64,000 nt of DNA from Persicaria tinctoria (lineage: Eukaryota; Streptophyta; Magnoliopsida; Caryophyllales; Polygonaceae): positions 62,386,688-62,450,687 of the forward strand of contig JBANSL010000013.1 of assembly GCA_037127255.1 (NCBI GenBank), given 5' to 3'. Below are positions 10,187-22,928 of this stretch, one piece after another. The notes beneath the pieces were generated by a model. The model did no database searches. It had not been told where the DNA came from and saw only the letters and a program-made list of their open reading frames with translations. Within the stretch, counting starts at the first letter, position 1; each line of letters starts with the position of its first letter. The position numbers were made by a program, and so were the translations under genes.

Positions 10187-13100
10187 CTACGAAAGTGCAT
10201 CCCTATTAAGCATTCCAATCTCTCGTCTAATGAAGGTGAACCTGTCCTCTGCCAAAGGCTTAGTAAAAATGTCAGCCCATTGATAATCAGTTGAAATAAA
10301 AGATATGGACAAATCACCTTTTTCGACATGGTCTCTAATGAAATGATGCCTTACATCAATATGCTTTGTCCTTGAATGTTGAACAAGATTCTTTGTGATT
10401 GATATGGCACTTGTGTTGTCACACTTAATGGGAATACCTTTGAGGTTGATGCCAAGATCTCTCATTTGTTGTGCTATCCAAAGGATTTGGGAGCAACATG
10501 CTCCAGCTGCTATGTATTCGGCTTCGGCAGTGGATAGAGCAACTGAGTTTTGTTTCTTTGAATGCCAACTGATCAAGGATGCTCCTAAGAATTGGCAACA
10601 TCCTGACGTGCTCTTTCTATCCATCTTATAGCCTGCAAAATCTGCATCAGAATACCCGATTAATGTGAAATCTTTTTGCTTTGGGTAGCATAAGCCAAGC
10701 ACCTTGGTGCCATTGAGATATCGGAAGATCCTCTTCACAGCTACGAGGTGAGATTCTTTAGGATCAGCTTGAAACTTAGCACACATGCAAACACTAAACA
10801 TGATGTCAGGTCTACTAGTTGTAAGATATAGTAGAGATCCAATCATCCCTCGATACTTCTTTTGATTGACACTCTTTCCAGGCTTGTCTTGATCTAAAGA
10901 TAAGGTTGAGCTCATGGGTGTCTTGGCTGCTTTCGATTGATCCATCTTGAACTTCTTCAAGAGATCCTTAGTGTACTTGCTTTGGTTGACAAAGATCCCT
11001 TTCTTGGATTGATGAACTTGTAATCCCAAAAAGAAGTTGAGTTCACCCATCAAGCTCATCTCAAATTCACTGCACATGATGTCAGAAAATTCCTTGCACA
11101 AAGATGTGTTAGTAGCACCAAACAATATATCATCAACATATATTTGAATAACCAAAATGTCATTTCCTTTGGTCTTGATATATAAAAAGAGTCTTGTCGA
11201 TCAACCCCCTTTAAAAATCATTTTTTAAAAGATATTTTGACAAGCGCTCGTACCAAGCTCTTGGGGCTTGTTTCAAACCATATAGCGCTTTCTCTAGTTT
11301 ATAAACATGATTGGGAAATTCAGAACTTTCAAAACCTATGGGTTGAGCCACATAGACTTTTTACTCTAAGAAACCATTAAGAAAAGCACACTTGACATCC
11401 ATTTGATATAACTTTATGCCCATAAAAGATGCAAATGCTAATAATATGCGTATGGCCTCAAGCCTGGCTACGGGAGCAAAAGTCTCATCATAGTCAATAC
11501 CTTTCTCTTGATTGTAGCCTTGAGCAACACGCCTTTCTTTGTTCCTCATGATCTTACCATTCTCATCTAGCTTGTTCCGAAATACCCAACGTGTGCCAAT
11601 TACTGATTGATGCTTTGGCCTAGGCTTCAAGGTCCGGACTTTGTTCCTTTCAAATTCGTTAAGCTCACTTTGCATAGCAATGATCCAGTCTGGCTCTTGA
11701 AGGGCCTCATCTACCTTCTTTGGTTCTATAAGAGAAACAAACGCGTGAAAAGCACAAAGATCTTTAAGTTTAGAACGAGTTTGAACACTAGATGTAGGGT
11801 CAGAAATGATATTCTTTAATGAGTGTGATGAGGAGTATTTGAATTTTCTTTTGCTAGTCTCAGCTCCTTGATTCGTCACACCAGTAGGATTGATTTGTGG
11901 TACATCTGACTCCATGGATCTGTTAGGTTTAGTTACAACAATTTTTGACGTTTCAACACTGTTGGATTGGACACCAAGGGCTTTGGACGAATCTTCACCA
12001 CCTTGGGCCAATTCTTCAGTGTTGAGAATCTGTTCCTGCATGTTCATTTTCTCTGTGTTCTTGATAGTAGCATCGTCACCATCCTCGTTCTCTGTATGGA
12101 TGTTAAGATCTAAATTTGCAACACTTTCACTCAAAGAACCGTCATTGCATTCATCAAATATAACATGTATACTTTCCTCAACTAACTTGGTCCTTTTATT
12201 GAAGATTCTATAAGCTTTGCTACTTGAGGAGTAGCCAAGAAATATACCTTCATCACTACGGGCATCAAATTTCCCAAGGTTATCTTTTCCATTGTTATGA
12301 ACAAAACAAGTACAGCCAAAGGGTTTAAAATAAGATATAAGTGGTTTGCGACCTTTGAAAAGTTCATAAGGAGTTTTCTTTAAGATGGAACGTATAAGAC
12401 AACGATTCAAAATATAGTTAGCCGTGTTAACAGCTTCGGCCCAATAGGTTTTAGGTAATGCATTTTCTAAAAGCATAGTCCTGGCCATGTCCTCTAGGGT
12501 GCGGTTCTTTCGTTCCACAACCCCATTTTGTTAAGGTGTCCTAGGAGCAGAAAAATTATGGGAGATGTCATATTTAGCACAAAATAAATCAAAATGAAGT
12601 TTATCAAACTCCCTACCATGATCACTTCGAATTGACAATATGGGCTCGTTTCTTAAAGTTTGCAACTCCTTACAAAGTTTTGAAAACTCAAATAAGGCCT
12701 CTGATTTTTCTTTTAAAAATGCAACCCAAGTATATCTAGAAAAATCATCAACAACAACAAGCATGCACTTTTTACCATTGGGGGATTTGACTCGGATAGG
12801 ACCACATAAATCTATATGTAAAAGTTCAAGGGGTCTAGAAGAACTTACAACCTTTTTGGGTTTGAAAGAGCTACGTGTTTGTTTACCTCGTGTGCATGCT
12901 TTGCACATATCAATACCTTTGAAGTTCATCTCAGGTAGTCCTCTTACAAGCCATTTGGACACAAGCTTCTGTAATGTATGTGGGCTCACATGATCGAGTC
13001 TCCTGTGCCAGAGATTTGGATCGTCCGTCAAAGCCTTTAGACAGGTTAAGCTTCCTTGTGCCACTTGCTCAGCATTCACAGCATAGATGTTGTTATAACG

Positions 13101-13430
13101 ATATGCAGTTAGAACTACTTCACCTGTTTCTTCTCTGCGCACTAGACATCTTTTCTTATTAAATCCAACATCATTACCACTATCACATAGTTGAGAAACA
13201 CTAAGCAAATTATACTTCAAACCATTAACAAGATAGACATTTTTAATACTATGGTTAGGATCACTCCCAACACTACCAATACCAACGATATCACACTTTC
13301 CTTTGTCACCAAGAGTGATTGTTCATGTGGATTGCTTCTTTAGATCATGAAAGAGAGAACTCTTCCCACTCATATGTCTCGAGCATCCACTCTCAATAAT
13401 CCATTTTTGCTCCTTCACCTTGGTGATCTC
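10187..13430 (-). pseudogene. SIRE pol: protease, integrase, RT, RNase H
   Basis: Protease region near 13395 reads WIIESGCSRHMSG, with Glu where the catalytic Asp is expected. Integrase follows (zinc-binding HRRLDH...CKAC, then catalytic D in HIDLCGP, D in RSDHGREF, E in VVERKNR). RT has MDVKCAFLNGF and YVDDILFG. RNase H has YSDADFAG and LSTAEAEY with the terminal WADIFTKPL motif. Lesions: TGA at 13323-13325 in the protease, TAA at 12531-12533 just before the integrase Glu, TAA near 11363, and a stop plus frameshift between 11155 and 11230 in RT. Domain order PR-IN-RT-RH defines Copia. Confidence 0.9.
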
Positions 13431-13444
13431 CTGGAAAACAAACA

Positions 13445-16198
13445 TCAACCTTTGTGGCTAGACCAATAAGCAAATTTAGATCCATTATTTGGATAAACCA
13501 TATTTGGTAAAATAGTGCATTTGGGGACCCAAACTTGCGTTATCCGTTCTTTTCTTAAATAAACAGGAAATGTATTGCGAATGATATGTGGATCCTTTCT
13601 TCTATAGAGGCAGGTCTCTTTTACATGTCCCTTTCTCACACAGTGGTGACATATAGGAGAGGTTCTGCTTCCTTTTGCCTTTACAAAAGTGGTAATGTGC
13701 TGCTTCTTTAAAAACCTTGGATTGTAACCAATACCACTTTTGTTTAGAGAACTTTGTTGCTCACCCAACACCCTATCAAGAGTGCCTTTGGATTTGGTAA
13801 AACTTATGAGGGTTGTCTGTTGGTCTTGAATCTTATTATTCAGGGAGATCTTCTCGTTCTCTAAGTCATGATGTTCACTTCTTAGAGAGGAGATATCTTG
13901 CTTGATTTCAGATTTCGTTGAGTCAAGAGTCTTGACTTTAATGTCAAGACCTGAATAAGAAGCTTCAAGAATTTTGACCCTCATAGACAGATCCTCAATA
14001 GTTCTTTCCTGGTCCACAGTTTTCTTAATAACAGTGTTAGTCTGGGCAATAAGTTTCTCTTCATTAGTAATCATATTAGAAAGGAATTCTGATAATACCT
14101 CTTTTGGACTTGCCATAAGTTCTCTTACCGTTACATCAAGCTTCTCATCGTGGGATTCATCTCCTGAGGCCATAAGACAGACGTTGGCCTTCTCATCATC
14201 GGAGTATGAGTCAGAATCGCTCCAAGTTGCCACCATGGCTTTCTTTTTCCATCTATCACCCTTCTTGGACTGGCTCTTCGTCTTTTCAGGGCAGTCTTTC
14301 ACAAGATGATCTGTTTCACCACATTCAAAACAAGACAAAGGTTTAGTCTTCTTGTCATATTTGTTGTATCGTCAATGTTCTAAAAAACGCTCGGCGGATG
14401 CTCGGCGGTGAGGTACTGCCAAGCGCCAAGACGGTTTGGCGGCCTTATTGGCGGATTCTTGGTGGACAAAACGTTTTCTTAATATTTTCTTATATTTACC
14501 CCTATACTAGGACTAGAATACATATGATGTAATACTTATTCATTTCTAAAGTGTTTACTATCACTACATTAACAAAACATAATACAAATGAAAGTTTAAG
14601 TCATGACCATTTTAACGTTATTCGGCTCAAAACAAACAACACCATTAATCACTTTAGTTGTCTATAAACGTGATTGTTTATACATTATAGTACTATATAA
14701 ATAGTCAAATAGACTCCAATCAATAAGAAAGTATCAAACAATTAAACAAAGCAACTAAGTTATTGAGTTATACAATCAATAGTCAACTATACAGTATATA
14801 CTCCAATCAACTAAGTTATCGATCAACTTGTTCGTTAAAAAATTCACAAACAAAGCATCACCCCTGCGGTTCACAATCAACTAATCACCAATCATATATA
14901 ATTCACAAATTCGGAATTGTTCATCTGTTGTTCATTCTGCATGTTTGCAAGCAACTTGCTTAGGCACTGTAGTTGAGAGAGAGAGAGAGAGATCGTGATG
15001 TGAGACAGTGACTCAGCTAGAGCGTTAGCACTCCAAATCTCCAATCGAGCACCCACCAGCCGTGATCCACTACCACCAGAGCAGTCGAACAGGGACGCCA
15101 CTCACCAGGGCAGAGACTGAAGAAGCTGAAGGGGCAATCAACGAACAAATTGAAGGATTCCCAAATCGCAAGAACAGATTTGCTAAAGAAAAGGCTTGAT
15201 TTTTTTTAAATCCGTTCTGGCCGCCATGACCGTCCCGTCCCTCCAAGACCCGTTCCGCACCCGCCAAGCTCTCCTGCTATGGCCGCCAAGGCCTGCTTCC
15301 GCCAACAACACCCCGCCAAGGCCTAATTCGTAGCGGGAGGTCACCGCCAACCGTCTTGGCGCCGTCTTGGCGACCGCCAAGACCGAATTTTAGAACTCTG
15401 ATTGAGACTTAGCTCGAAATTTAGAAGACTCTGATCCATCCTTGTTGTTGAATTGTTTCTTCATTTTGAGGATTCGAGATAGGCCTCTTGTGATAAGAGC
15501 AAACGGATCATCCTCATCATCATCCTCATCTTCGGAATCAGATACATCTTTGGGCTCATCCTTCTTAGACTTGAGCGCCAAGTTCTTAGTGTTTGCTGGA
15601 AGTTCTCCATCGTCTTCATTTAGGATCATCTCATGTGTGATCAGCTTCCCAAGCAAGTCATCAAAGGACAGAGTGGTGAGATCTTGGGCTTCCTTTATGG
15701 TTGTTACTTTAGGACCCCATTTTTCTTTTGCGAGTCACCTCAATATCTTCCTCACTTTCTCAACATTCTTAAAGCTCTTGCCGAGAGAGTCAAGGTTGTT
15801 GGTGATTTCCTTGAATCGTGTGAACATGGCCTTGATAGACTCGTCAGGCTTCATTTTGCATAGTTCATACTTTCGAAGGAAGATACTGATCTTGGTGTCA
15901 TTCACTTGGCTGGTTCCTTCATAGGTGACAACCAGCTTGTCCCAAATCTCTTTAGCTGACCTACAAGATGAAATACGGTTAAACTCATCAGTGCTAAGAC
16001 CACAATAAAGTAAGTTAATACCCCTGCAGTTTTTGGAGACGAGTTCAAGATCCGCTTGGATGTATTCAGCCTCCTTTTTCGCAATTTTGGTTCCATTTGG
16101 TCCGTCTTTCTCTGGAACCTTCGGACCATTTTCTATAATGTTCCAAAGTTTCAGGAAGTGTCAGGAAGTTAGATACACAAGCCAATCGGATTCATCTC
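13445..16198 (-). pseudogene. SIRE gag, interrupted by a hAT-like element
   Basis: From the 5' side the frame reads KEAEYIQADLELVSKN and SAKEIWDKLVVTYEGTSQV, the Copia gag (UBN2) core, then an acidic stretch (SDSEDEDDDEDD). After the interruption at 14373-15400 come a CFECGETDHLVKDC zinc knuckle, a coiled coil, and a second knuckle CHHCVRKGHVKETC. A TGA interrupts it near 15737, and a stop lies near 16160. The N-terminus is lost at the Tork junction. The two knuckles and long coiled coil fit SIRE-type gag. Confidence 0.85.
14373..15400. mobile_element. Non-autonomous hAT-like element in SIRE gag
   Basis: The inverted termini are CAATGTTCTAAAAAACG on the left and CAGAGTTCTAAAATTCG on the right (read inward), followed by GGCGG-rich subterminal motifs on both sides. 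The GTTCTAAAA end is common in plant hAT elements. I could not find a clean 8-bp target duplication. The 1028-bp interior has a short (GA)n tract near 14977-14992 and no transposase. The gag frame continues on both sides, so this is an insertion. Confidence 0.65.
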
Positions 16199-17022
16199 TG
16201 TTGGATTATTAATCTTGTCATGTAATAGCTAGACTTTCGGATATTGAGCACTTAAACTTTGTTAGCCTTAGGTTTTACTCTAAGTGGTTAGATTATACAT
16301 ATACTATACTAAGGTTGGACATCACATAAGGTTGAAGTTTCCCGTAGACATATTATATATGTCTAAGTTGGTGGCTTACTTGTGTTGAATACCACTTATG
16401 TATATGTGTGGTGTATAATCTAACACTTAGCTCATTTCCGAGCTATGGTGTTTGGGTTATCTGTCTTGGGCCTATTGTTGGAGATTCAGATCAGGCCCAT
16501 CTATTGAGCCCATCTATCTCTATCCATCAGGCCGACTTGTTTTGGAGACGTTGGAGTAGAGCTTGCTAACCCTAATTTGTTGGGGCTATATAAGCTCGCC
16601 TCTGCTACAGTGTTTCTCTTGAGCCTCATTTAGGAAACCCTAGCCAACAGAAAAAGATAGCTCTGGTGTGAGCGATAAAGGGAGACGGCGGTCCGATGAG
16701 CTTCCACGGTGGCTGTGAAGTTCCTCATCTGTGAGAAACTTCTCTGAAGTTTCTCGGTTGCCTTTCAGGGGGCTTCTCTTCCTTTTACCTTTGTTTCTGT
16801 TCATCTAGCTCGGTTTGGAGGTTCCTTTGGTTGCTAGTTTAGGTGCTCTGTCTGTCGTGTTTAGCTTGTAACCTTCTCTTGCAACATAGTGAAATTTAGG
16901 ACCGGATCTCCCCTCTTGAGATCCCGCAGAGTAGGGTTTTACCCGAACTGCGTCACCAAATCGTTGTGTTAACTTTCGATCTTCGTTTCTACTTGTATGT
17001 TATGGCGAAAATCGAAACTTCA
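16199..17022 (+). repeat. 5' LTR of Tork-like element
   Basis: Begins TGTTGGATTATTAATC and ends ATCGAAACTTCA immediately before the primer site. It holds a TATA box at 16586. It matches the 3' LTR along its length except for a 55-bp segment (16706-16760) absent from that copy. Confidence 0.85.
16586..16594 (+). promoter_or_regulatory. LTR TATA box
   Basis: CTATATAAG in a GC-richer context, repeated at the equivalent place in the 3' LTR (22053-22061). It is the expected position for the retroelement promoter. Confidence 0.6.
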
Positions 17023-17025
17023 ATT

Positions 17026-17038
17026 TGGTATAAGAGCC
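17026..17038 (+). other. Primer-binding site of Tork-like element
   Basis: TGGTATAAGAGCC follows the 5' LTR directly. It resembles the initiator-tRNA-Met primer site of Copia elements (TGGTATCAGAGC) with one difference. Confidence 0.75.
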
Positions 17039-17324
17039 AGGTTCTCTGGATTCGGGATTCTAGGACTCGGATCTAGGGTTTTGGATCTAGAAATCGCTCT
17101 GCATTCCACGATTGTTGCTTCGCTTCCGCTTCTGTTTTTTTTCTTTTGTCTTCTATTATCATAAAAAAAATAAAAATTGTGTCCCTGTTTGTGTGTTCCC
17201 AGAGTTCTAGATCTCCCTTCAATCCTTGGTTACTGGTGTGGTCTGTCATTGCTTGTGTGGTTTTTTCATTTCCTTTGTTTTTCAGTGAACTAACACTAAT
17301 TTGTTAGCATTTACAGGTACCGAG

Positions 17325-20300
17325 ATGGCGGATAATGCTATGAGAATCAAGCCGTTCGATGGAACGATTGATTTCTCTATATGGAAGTTGAAGCTTAAGG
17401 CTATCCTCATCAAAGAAAAATGTTGGAAAGCTGTGCTGGGGCAGTACCGAGATGGAGCTACTGAAGAAAAAAAAAAGGATCTGAATGAGGCTACTCACTC
17501 TGAGATCTTTATTCGGCTTTCTGACGATGTAGCTCGTCAGGTTGTGAGTATCACTAACCCTAAACAGTTGTGGGATAATTTAGAAACTCTTTACCTAACA
17601 AAATCTTTGCCTAGTCGAATAGCTATCTTGTTTCATCTGTTTAACTTCAAAATGGACACAAATCAGTCACTCCAATCTAATCTGGATAAATTGTTAAGAA
17701 TGACTCAAGACTTAGAAAGGTGTGATAAAAAGGATGCTATAAAAGATGAGTATTTGGCTATCTTGTTGTTGAACTCCTTGCCCCCTCAGTTTGATGTGTT
17801 AAAAGATGTTATTCAGTACAGTCAGGATTCTATAACTAAAGATAAAATTCTTGAGTCTATTGTGCAGAAGAATGAGAGTCTTAAGGTGTTTAAGAACAAA
17901 TCTGACAATGGTAACAACAGCAACACTAAAACTGAGACTAAAACTGAGGTTTTAATGGTTAAGGGCAAAAAGAAGAAAAACAAGAATAAGGGCAAAGATA
18001 AAAAATCTGAGAATGATGATAAACCTGCTGCTTCATCTAATTCTAACAAAAAGAACAGAAAGTGTCATTACTGTGGTATATATGGTCATTATATAAAGGA
18101 ATGCCATAAGAAACAAAGAGATGAAGCAGATAAAAGTCAAAATCAATCTGCTGTTGTGCTTGAGTCTCAATATCCATGTGAATTACTTGTTGCTGATCAC
18201 TAACAATTCTCTGATGATTCCTGGATCCTTGATTTAGGATGTACTGTGCATTCAACTCCTAACAAATCTGATTTTAGTAATCTGCAGGTGTTCAATGGAG
18301 GTGAGGTCAAATTAGGTGACCACACTTCTCTTGAAATCAAAGGTATTGGTAGTGTGCCTATGTGCATGTTTGATGGTAAGGTAAGACTCCTCCAAAAGGT
18401 GATGTGGGTTCCACAACTTAGGAGGAGGCTTCTCTCTGAGTCTGTCTTTGTTGATCTTGGTTGTGTTTTTCAAGTTAAAAATAGTGTTAGAGGTGTCATT
18501 AAGGACGGAACCGCCATTATTAGAAGCATTAAAAAGGGGGGTCTCTACTTTGTAGTGACCTCACCTGAAGCAAATGTGACTAGTAATGGTGGCTCTATGG
18601 ACTTAGATCAAACTAAGTTGTTGCACAGTAGGCTTGGTCATATTGGTAATAATGGCATGCATTACTTGTTTAAACATGGCTTAATTGATAACAAACCTCT
18701 TAACCTTGACTTATGTGAGACTTGTGTGTTTGGTAAGAAGGTTAAGCATGTTTTTAGCAATTCTACTTATGTTGCAGAGAGGCCCCTAGAGTACACCCAC
18801 TCTGATCTTTGGGGGTCTGCACAGGTAGAAACCATTGGAGGTAAGAGATACTTTATTACATTTGTTGATCATTTTTCCAGAAAGGTTTGGCTCTATCTGT
18901 TGAGATCTAAAAATGAAGCATTTCAAACTTTTATCACCTGGAAAAACTTAGTGGAGAATCAAAATGGTAAAAAGATAAAGTGTCTTAGAACTGATAATGG
19001 GCTAGAGTATTGCAATGCTGATTTTGACAACTTATGTAAAGAACATGGAATTAAGAGACATCTCATTGTTCCTGGTACTCCACAACAAAATGGTACTGCA
19101 GAAAGAATGAATAGAACATTGCTTGAGAAAACTAGATGCATGTTCATTAGTTAGCTCTGGTTTAAAACACTCTCTATGGGGGGAGGCCGTGACCACTGCA
19201 ACCTACCTTGTGAACAGATCCCCATCTTTTGTGGTGAATTTCAAAACACCACAGGAGATGTGCACTGGAAAGAAACCTAATATCACTTACCTTAGGCCTT
19301 TTGGGTGTGCAGCTTACCCACATGTGTCACAGGGTAAGTTGCACCCTAGGGCTCAAAAGGGAGTCATGTTAGGTTATCCTGATGGTGTTAAAGGATACAA
19401 AATCCTACTTATTCAACCCCATGGTTATAAGGTCATCATTTCTAGGAGTGTTACTTTTAATGAGCTTGAATTTCCATTTAAATCAGTACTAACACCTTCT
19501 TTTGCAGGTACCAATGTGAGTACAGGAGGAGATGCTACATCTTTTAGGCACTTCTGTACTCAGAATGACATGCTTGCTGGCAATGATGAAGAAGAGTTTG
19601 ATATTGGTCAATACTCTCCTGGTGTGACAAGTGCAGGATCTTCATCTCAACCCTTCCAAGAAGGGACTGAACTAAATGAAAATGTGGAGCCAGTGGCTTC
19701 CAAAAGTGCCTCTGAGCACTCCAGGGATGCAGGGAGTTTAAATACTCAACAATTAAGGGAGATAGTTTAGCAAAGGGAGTTAAATTCTAACCCTTCCTCC
19801 TCTTCTAATTCTCTACATGAGTCTATTGTTGATGATGTTGGTGATTCTGGTGTGATTATTTCTGTTCCTCAGCATGAGAACTCTGAGTATCAATTAACAA
19901 GAGATAGATCCCCTAGGGTTAGAATCCCAAACAAAAAATTCCTGAACAATATTGTTGAGTATTGCTTGCTTGCTTATGATATTGTGATAAATCCATTTTT
20001 GCCTGAAACCTATGAGCTTTCTATTAAATGTGCTGATGCTAAGAACTGGATTAAGGCTATGTGTGAAGAAATAGGTTCTATGACAACAAATGATACCTTG
20101 GATCTTGTTAAGAAACCTGAAAAAGCTAGGGTTATTCAGTGTAGATGGATTTACAAGTTTAAAGAAGGTGTGAATTCTAGTGAACCTCCTAGGTTTAAAG
20201 ATAGATTGGTGGCTAACGGGTTTACTCAAAAAGAGGGCATAGACTATAATGACATATTTGCTCCTATGGTAAAATATAAAACTTTGAGATTGATGCTTGC

Positions 20301-21570
20301 TATGGCTGCTGTGTATGATTGGGAACTTGAGCAAATGGATGTGAAAACTGCCTTTTTACATAGTGATCTTGATGAAACTATTTACATGTCACAACCTAAA
20401 GGTTTCATTGATAAATTCAAACCTGAGCATGTGTGTTTACTCAAGAAGTCTATATATGGTTTGAAACAGTCACCTAGACAGTGGAACCTGAAATTTGACT
20501 CATGCATGTCTAAACTTGGTTTCCATAGAAGTGAGTTTGATACATGTCTTTATTTCAAAGGTGTTGGTTCTAAGTCTCCTCTGTATGTGCTGCTGTATGT
20601 GGATGATATTCTTTTAATTTCAAATTCTAAGATTCTCATCTCTGGTGTCAAAAGAGACTTGAAAGGGCATTTTGATATGAAAGATCTAGGACAAGCTCAG
20701 AAAATTCTATGAATTAAAATCAAGAGAGACAGAAAAAGAAAACTGATGTGGCTTTCCCAAACTGAATATGTTCATAAAGTCTTTGAAAGGTTTCAGATGA
20801 TAAACTCTAAATCTGTTGTTGTTCCCTTGGGTGGTCATTTTGAGTTGTCTAAGAAACAGTGTCCCTCTTCCCAGTCTGAGATAGATAAAATGAGCAAAGT
20901 GCCTTATGATGTTGCTAATGGATCTGTAATGTATGTTATGCTTTGCACTAGACCTGATATTGCTTTTGCTGTTAGTGTGTTGAGTAGATACATGTCTAAT
21001 CCTGGTGAACCTCACTGGAATGCTATGAAATATTTGTTGAGATACTTGTGTGGCACTAAACAAAAATGCTTGGTATATACTGAACACAACTCAAGAAAGA
21101 ATTTGATAGGCTATGTAGATTCTGATTATGCTGGGAACAAAGATAATAGGAAGTCTACTACTGCTTAATATTTTACTTGGGCTGGTAATTGTGTCTCCTG
21201 GAAATCTCAACAACAATCTACTGTAGCCCTCTCCTCCACTGAAGCTGAATACATGGCTGCTACTAAAGCAGCCAAAGAGGTTGTTTGGCTCAGGGGTCTC
21301 CTTGAGGAGATTGAGAGGAAGACTTATATGCCTACTGTTTGTCTTGACAATCAAAGTGCAATATACTTGTGTAAGGATCCTCTTTATCATGAGAGGACAA
21401 AGTATATAGATGTCAGATTCCATTACATCAGGAAGAAGGTTAAACATAAAGTGCTTAATGTGTGCAAGATTAAGTCTGAACTTAACCCTTCTAATTTTGG
21501 CACAAAGGTTGTCACTGCTGACAAGTTTACTTACTACAGGGATACCCTGCACATCTGGGATGCCCCTTAG
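17325..21570 (+). pseudogene. Tork-like gag-pol
   Basis: I chose the start MADNAMRIKPFDG at 17325. Gag carries a UBN2-type core and a CHYCGIYGHYIKEC knuckle. Protease reads WILDLGCTVHS, where the usual DSG has become DLG. Integrase has catalytic D (HSDLWG), D (RTDNG) and E (TAERMNR). RT has MDVKTAFLH and YVDDILLIS. RNase H has YVDSDYAG and LSSTEAEY. Lesions in order: TAA at 18201-18203, a frameshift near 19150 within integrase, TAG at 19768-19770, TGA at 20710-20712 and TAA at 21166-21168. The rest of the frame is preserved, so decay is moderate. Confidence 0.9.
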
Positions 21571-21666
21571 CACCTAAACACACCTGGAATCGAGGACGGA
21601 CGGGAGATACAACCAGGATTCTATGAAGGCAAGAGAGTGTTGGATGACAAGCTTAAGAGGGCAATT

Positions 21667-22928
21667 TGTTGTATTATTAATCTTGTCATGTAATAGCTAG
21701 ACTTTCGGACATTGAACACTTAAACTTTGGCAGCCTTAGGTTTTACTCTAAGTGGTTATATTATACATATACTATACTAAGGTTGGACATCACATAAGGT
21801 TGAAGTTGCCCTTAGACATATTATATATGTCTAAGTTGGTGGCTTACTTGTGTTGAATACCACTTATGTATATGTGTGGTGTATAATCTAACACTTAGCT
21901 CATTTCCGAGCTATGGTGTTTGGGTTATCTGTGTTGGGCCTATTGTTGGAGATTCAGATCAGGCCCAGCTATTGAGCCCATCTCTCTCTATCCATCAGGC
22001 CTGCTTGTTTTGGAGACGTTGGAGCAGAGCTTGCTAACCCTAATTTGTTGGGGCTATATAAGCTCGCCTATGCTACAGTGTTTCTCTTGAGCCTCATTTA
22101 GGAAACCCTAGCCAACAGAAAAAGTTAGCTCTGGTAACCAACAGAAAAAGATAGCTCTGGTGTGAGTGATAAAGGGAGATGGCGGTCCGACGAGCTTCCT
22201 GAAGGAATTGTGTCCTTTAATTAAATGTGCAATGACTAAACATGGAATAGGACGATTGATAGAGATATACAATCCGATTATTTTAGGAGTCGTAGTGCTT
22301 TGCTAGAAGCCAACTACGATTAATGGAGTTAAACGGTTTAAATCCATGACTATTATAAACGGGTCCTATGAGGTCACACACTTTGAGTTTACGGACTAGA
22401 TCCACGGGATTGATGATTGATGGTTAATATATATGTGATTTATTATTAACAAGTATTATTATTTATTTTAGAAATAAATAATTAAAGAGTTGAATTAGGG
22501 AGTTACACTTGGACAATGAATTAGGAGTTAGAAGACTACGGTAGTCTTTTGGTTTTCTCCTAATTAAGTGTCCATTACATCTTCTTAATTATATATGTGG
22601 ACTAGCTAGCTTGGTGTGCAGTTAGTTTTTGGTTTTTGAAATTCCGCTAAATGCATCTAATTATCCTTTCAGGGGGCTTCTCTTCCTTTTACCTTTGTTT
22701 CTGTTCATCTAGCTTGGTTTTTAGGCTCCTTTGGTTGCTAGTTTAGGTGCTATGTCTGTCGTGTTTAGCTTGTAACCTTCTCTTACAACGTAGTGAACTC
22801 TGAGACCGGATCTCCCCTCTTGAGATCCCGCAGACTAGGATTTTACCCGAACTGCGTCACCAAATCGCTGTGTTCTCTTTCGATCTTCGTTTCTACTTGT
22901 GTGTTATGGCGAAAATCGAAAACTGTGT
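21667..22928 (+). repeat. 3' LTR of Tork-like element, with insertion
   Basis: Starts TGTTGTATTATTAATC and follows the 5' LTR closely. It has a short tandem duplication around AACAGAAAAAG (about 22104-22157) and a 465-bp foreign segment. Its last bases (ATCGAAAACTGTG) diverge from the 5' LTR end, so the terminus is approximate. Confidence 0.8.
22200..22664. other. 465-bp foreign segment replacing 55 bp of the 3' LTR
   Basis: LTR homology stops after GAGCTTCC at 22199 and resumes at CCTTTCAGG at 22665. The equivalent interval in the 5' LTR is only 55 bp and unrelated. The segment starts TGAAGGAATTGTGTCC and resembles the LTR of another Copia family. No target duplication is visible, so repair or template switching is more likely than insertion. 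Confidence 0.7.

Larger units (their letters stand above)
6857..16198 (-). mobile_element. SIRE/Maximus-type Copia retrotransposon, 5'-truncated
   Basis: Read on the minus strand the order is gag, protease, integrase, RT, RNase H, a spacer, an env-like ORF, a polypurine tract (AAGGGGAGAT at 7898-7907) and a 3' LTR. A separate ORF after pol carrying a coiled coil and a plant-transposon domain is typical of the SIRE lineage. The 5' end (start of gag, primer site, 5' LTR) is missing: the element stops at 16198 where a Tork-like element starts, and nothing resembling its missing part appears beyond 22928. A hAT-like element sits within gag. Stops and frameshifts throughout show it is dead. Confidence 0.85.
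16199..22928 (+). mobile_element. Tork-like Copia retrotransposon
   Basis: Two direct LTRs (16199-17022 and 21667-about 22928) enclose a primer site, a gag-pol frame and a purine-rich tract (CTTAAGAGGG) just before the 3' LTR. Integrase and RT motifs resemble the Tnt1/Tork group. The left flank is SIRE gag. The sequence after the right LTR is unrelated, and ATCTC on the left has no matching copy on the right, so the 3' junction has been rearranged or deleted since insertion. Confidence 0.85.

Noticed and set aside
15070..15380. Two minus-strand frames in the hAT-like element
   Set aside because: They overlap the GGCGG-rich subterminal repeats; no transposase motif.
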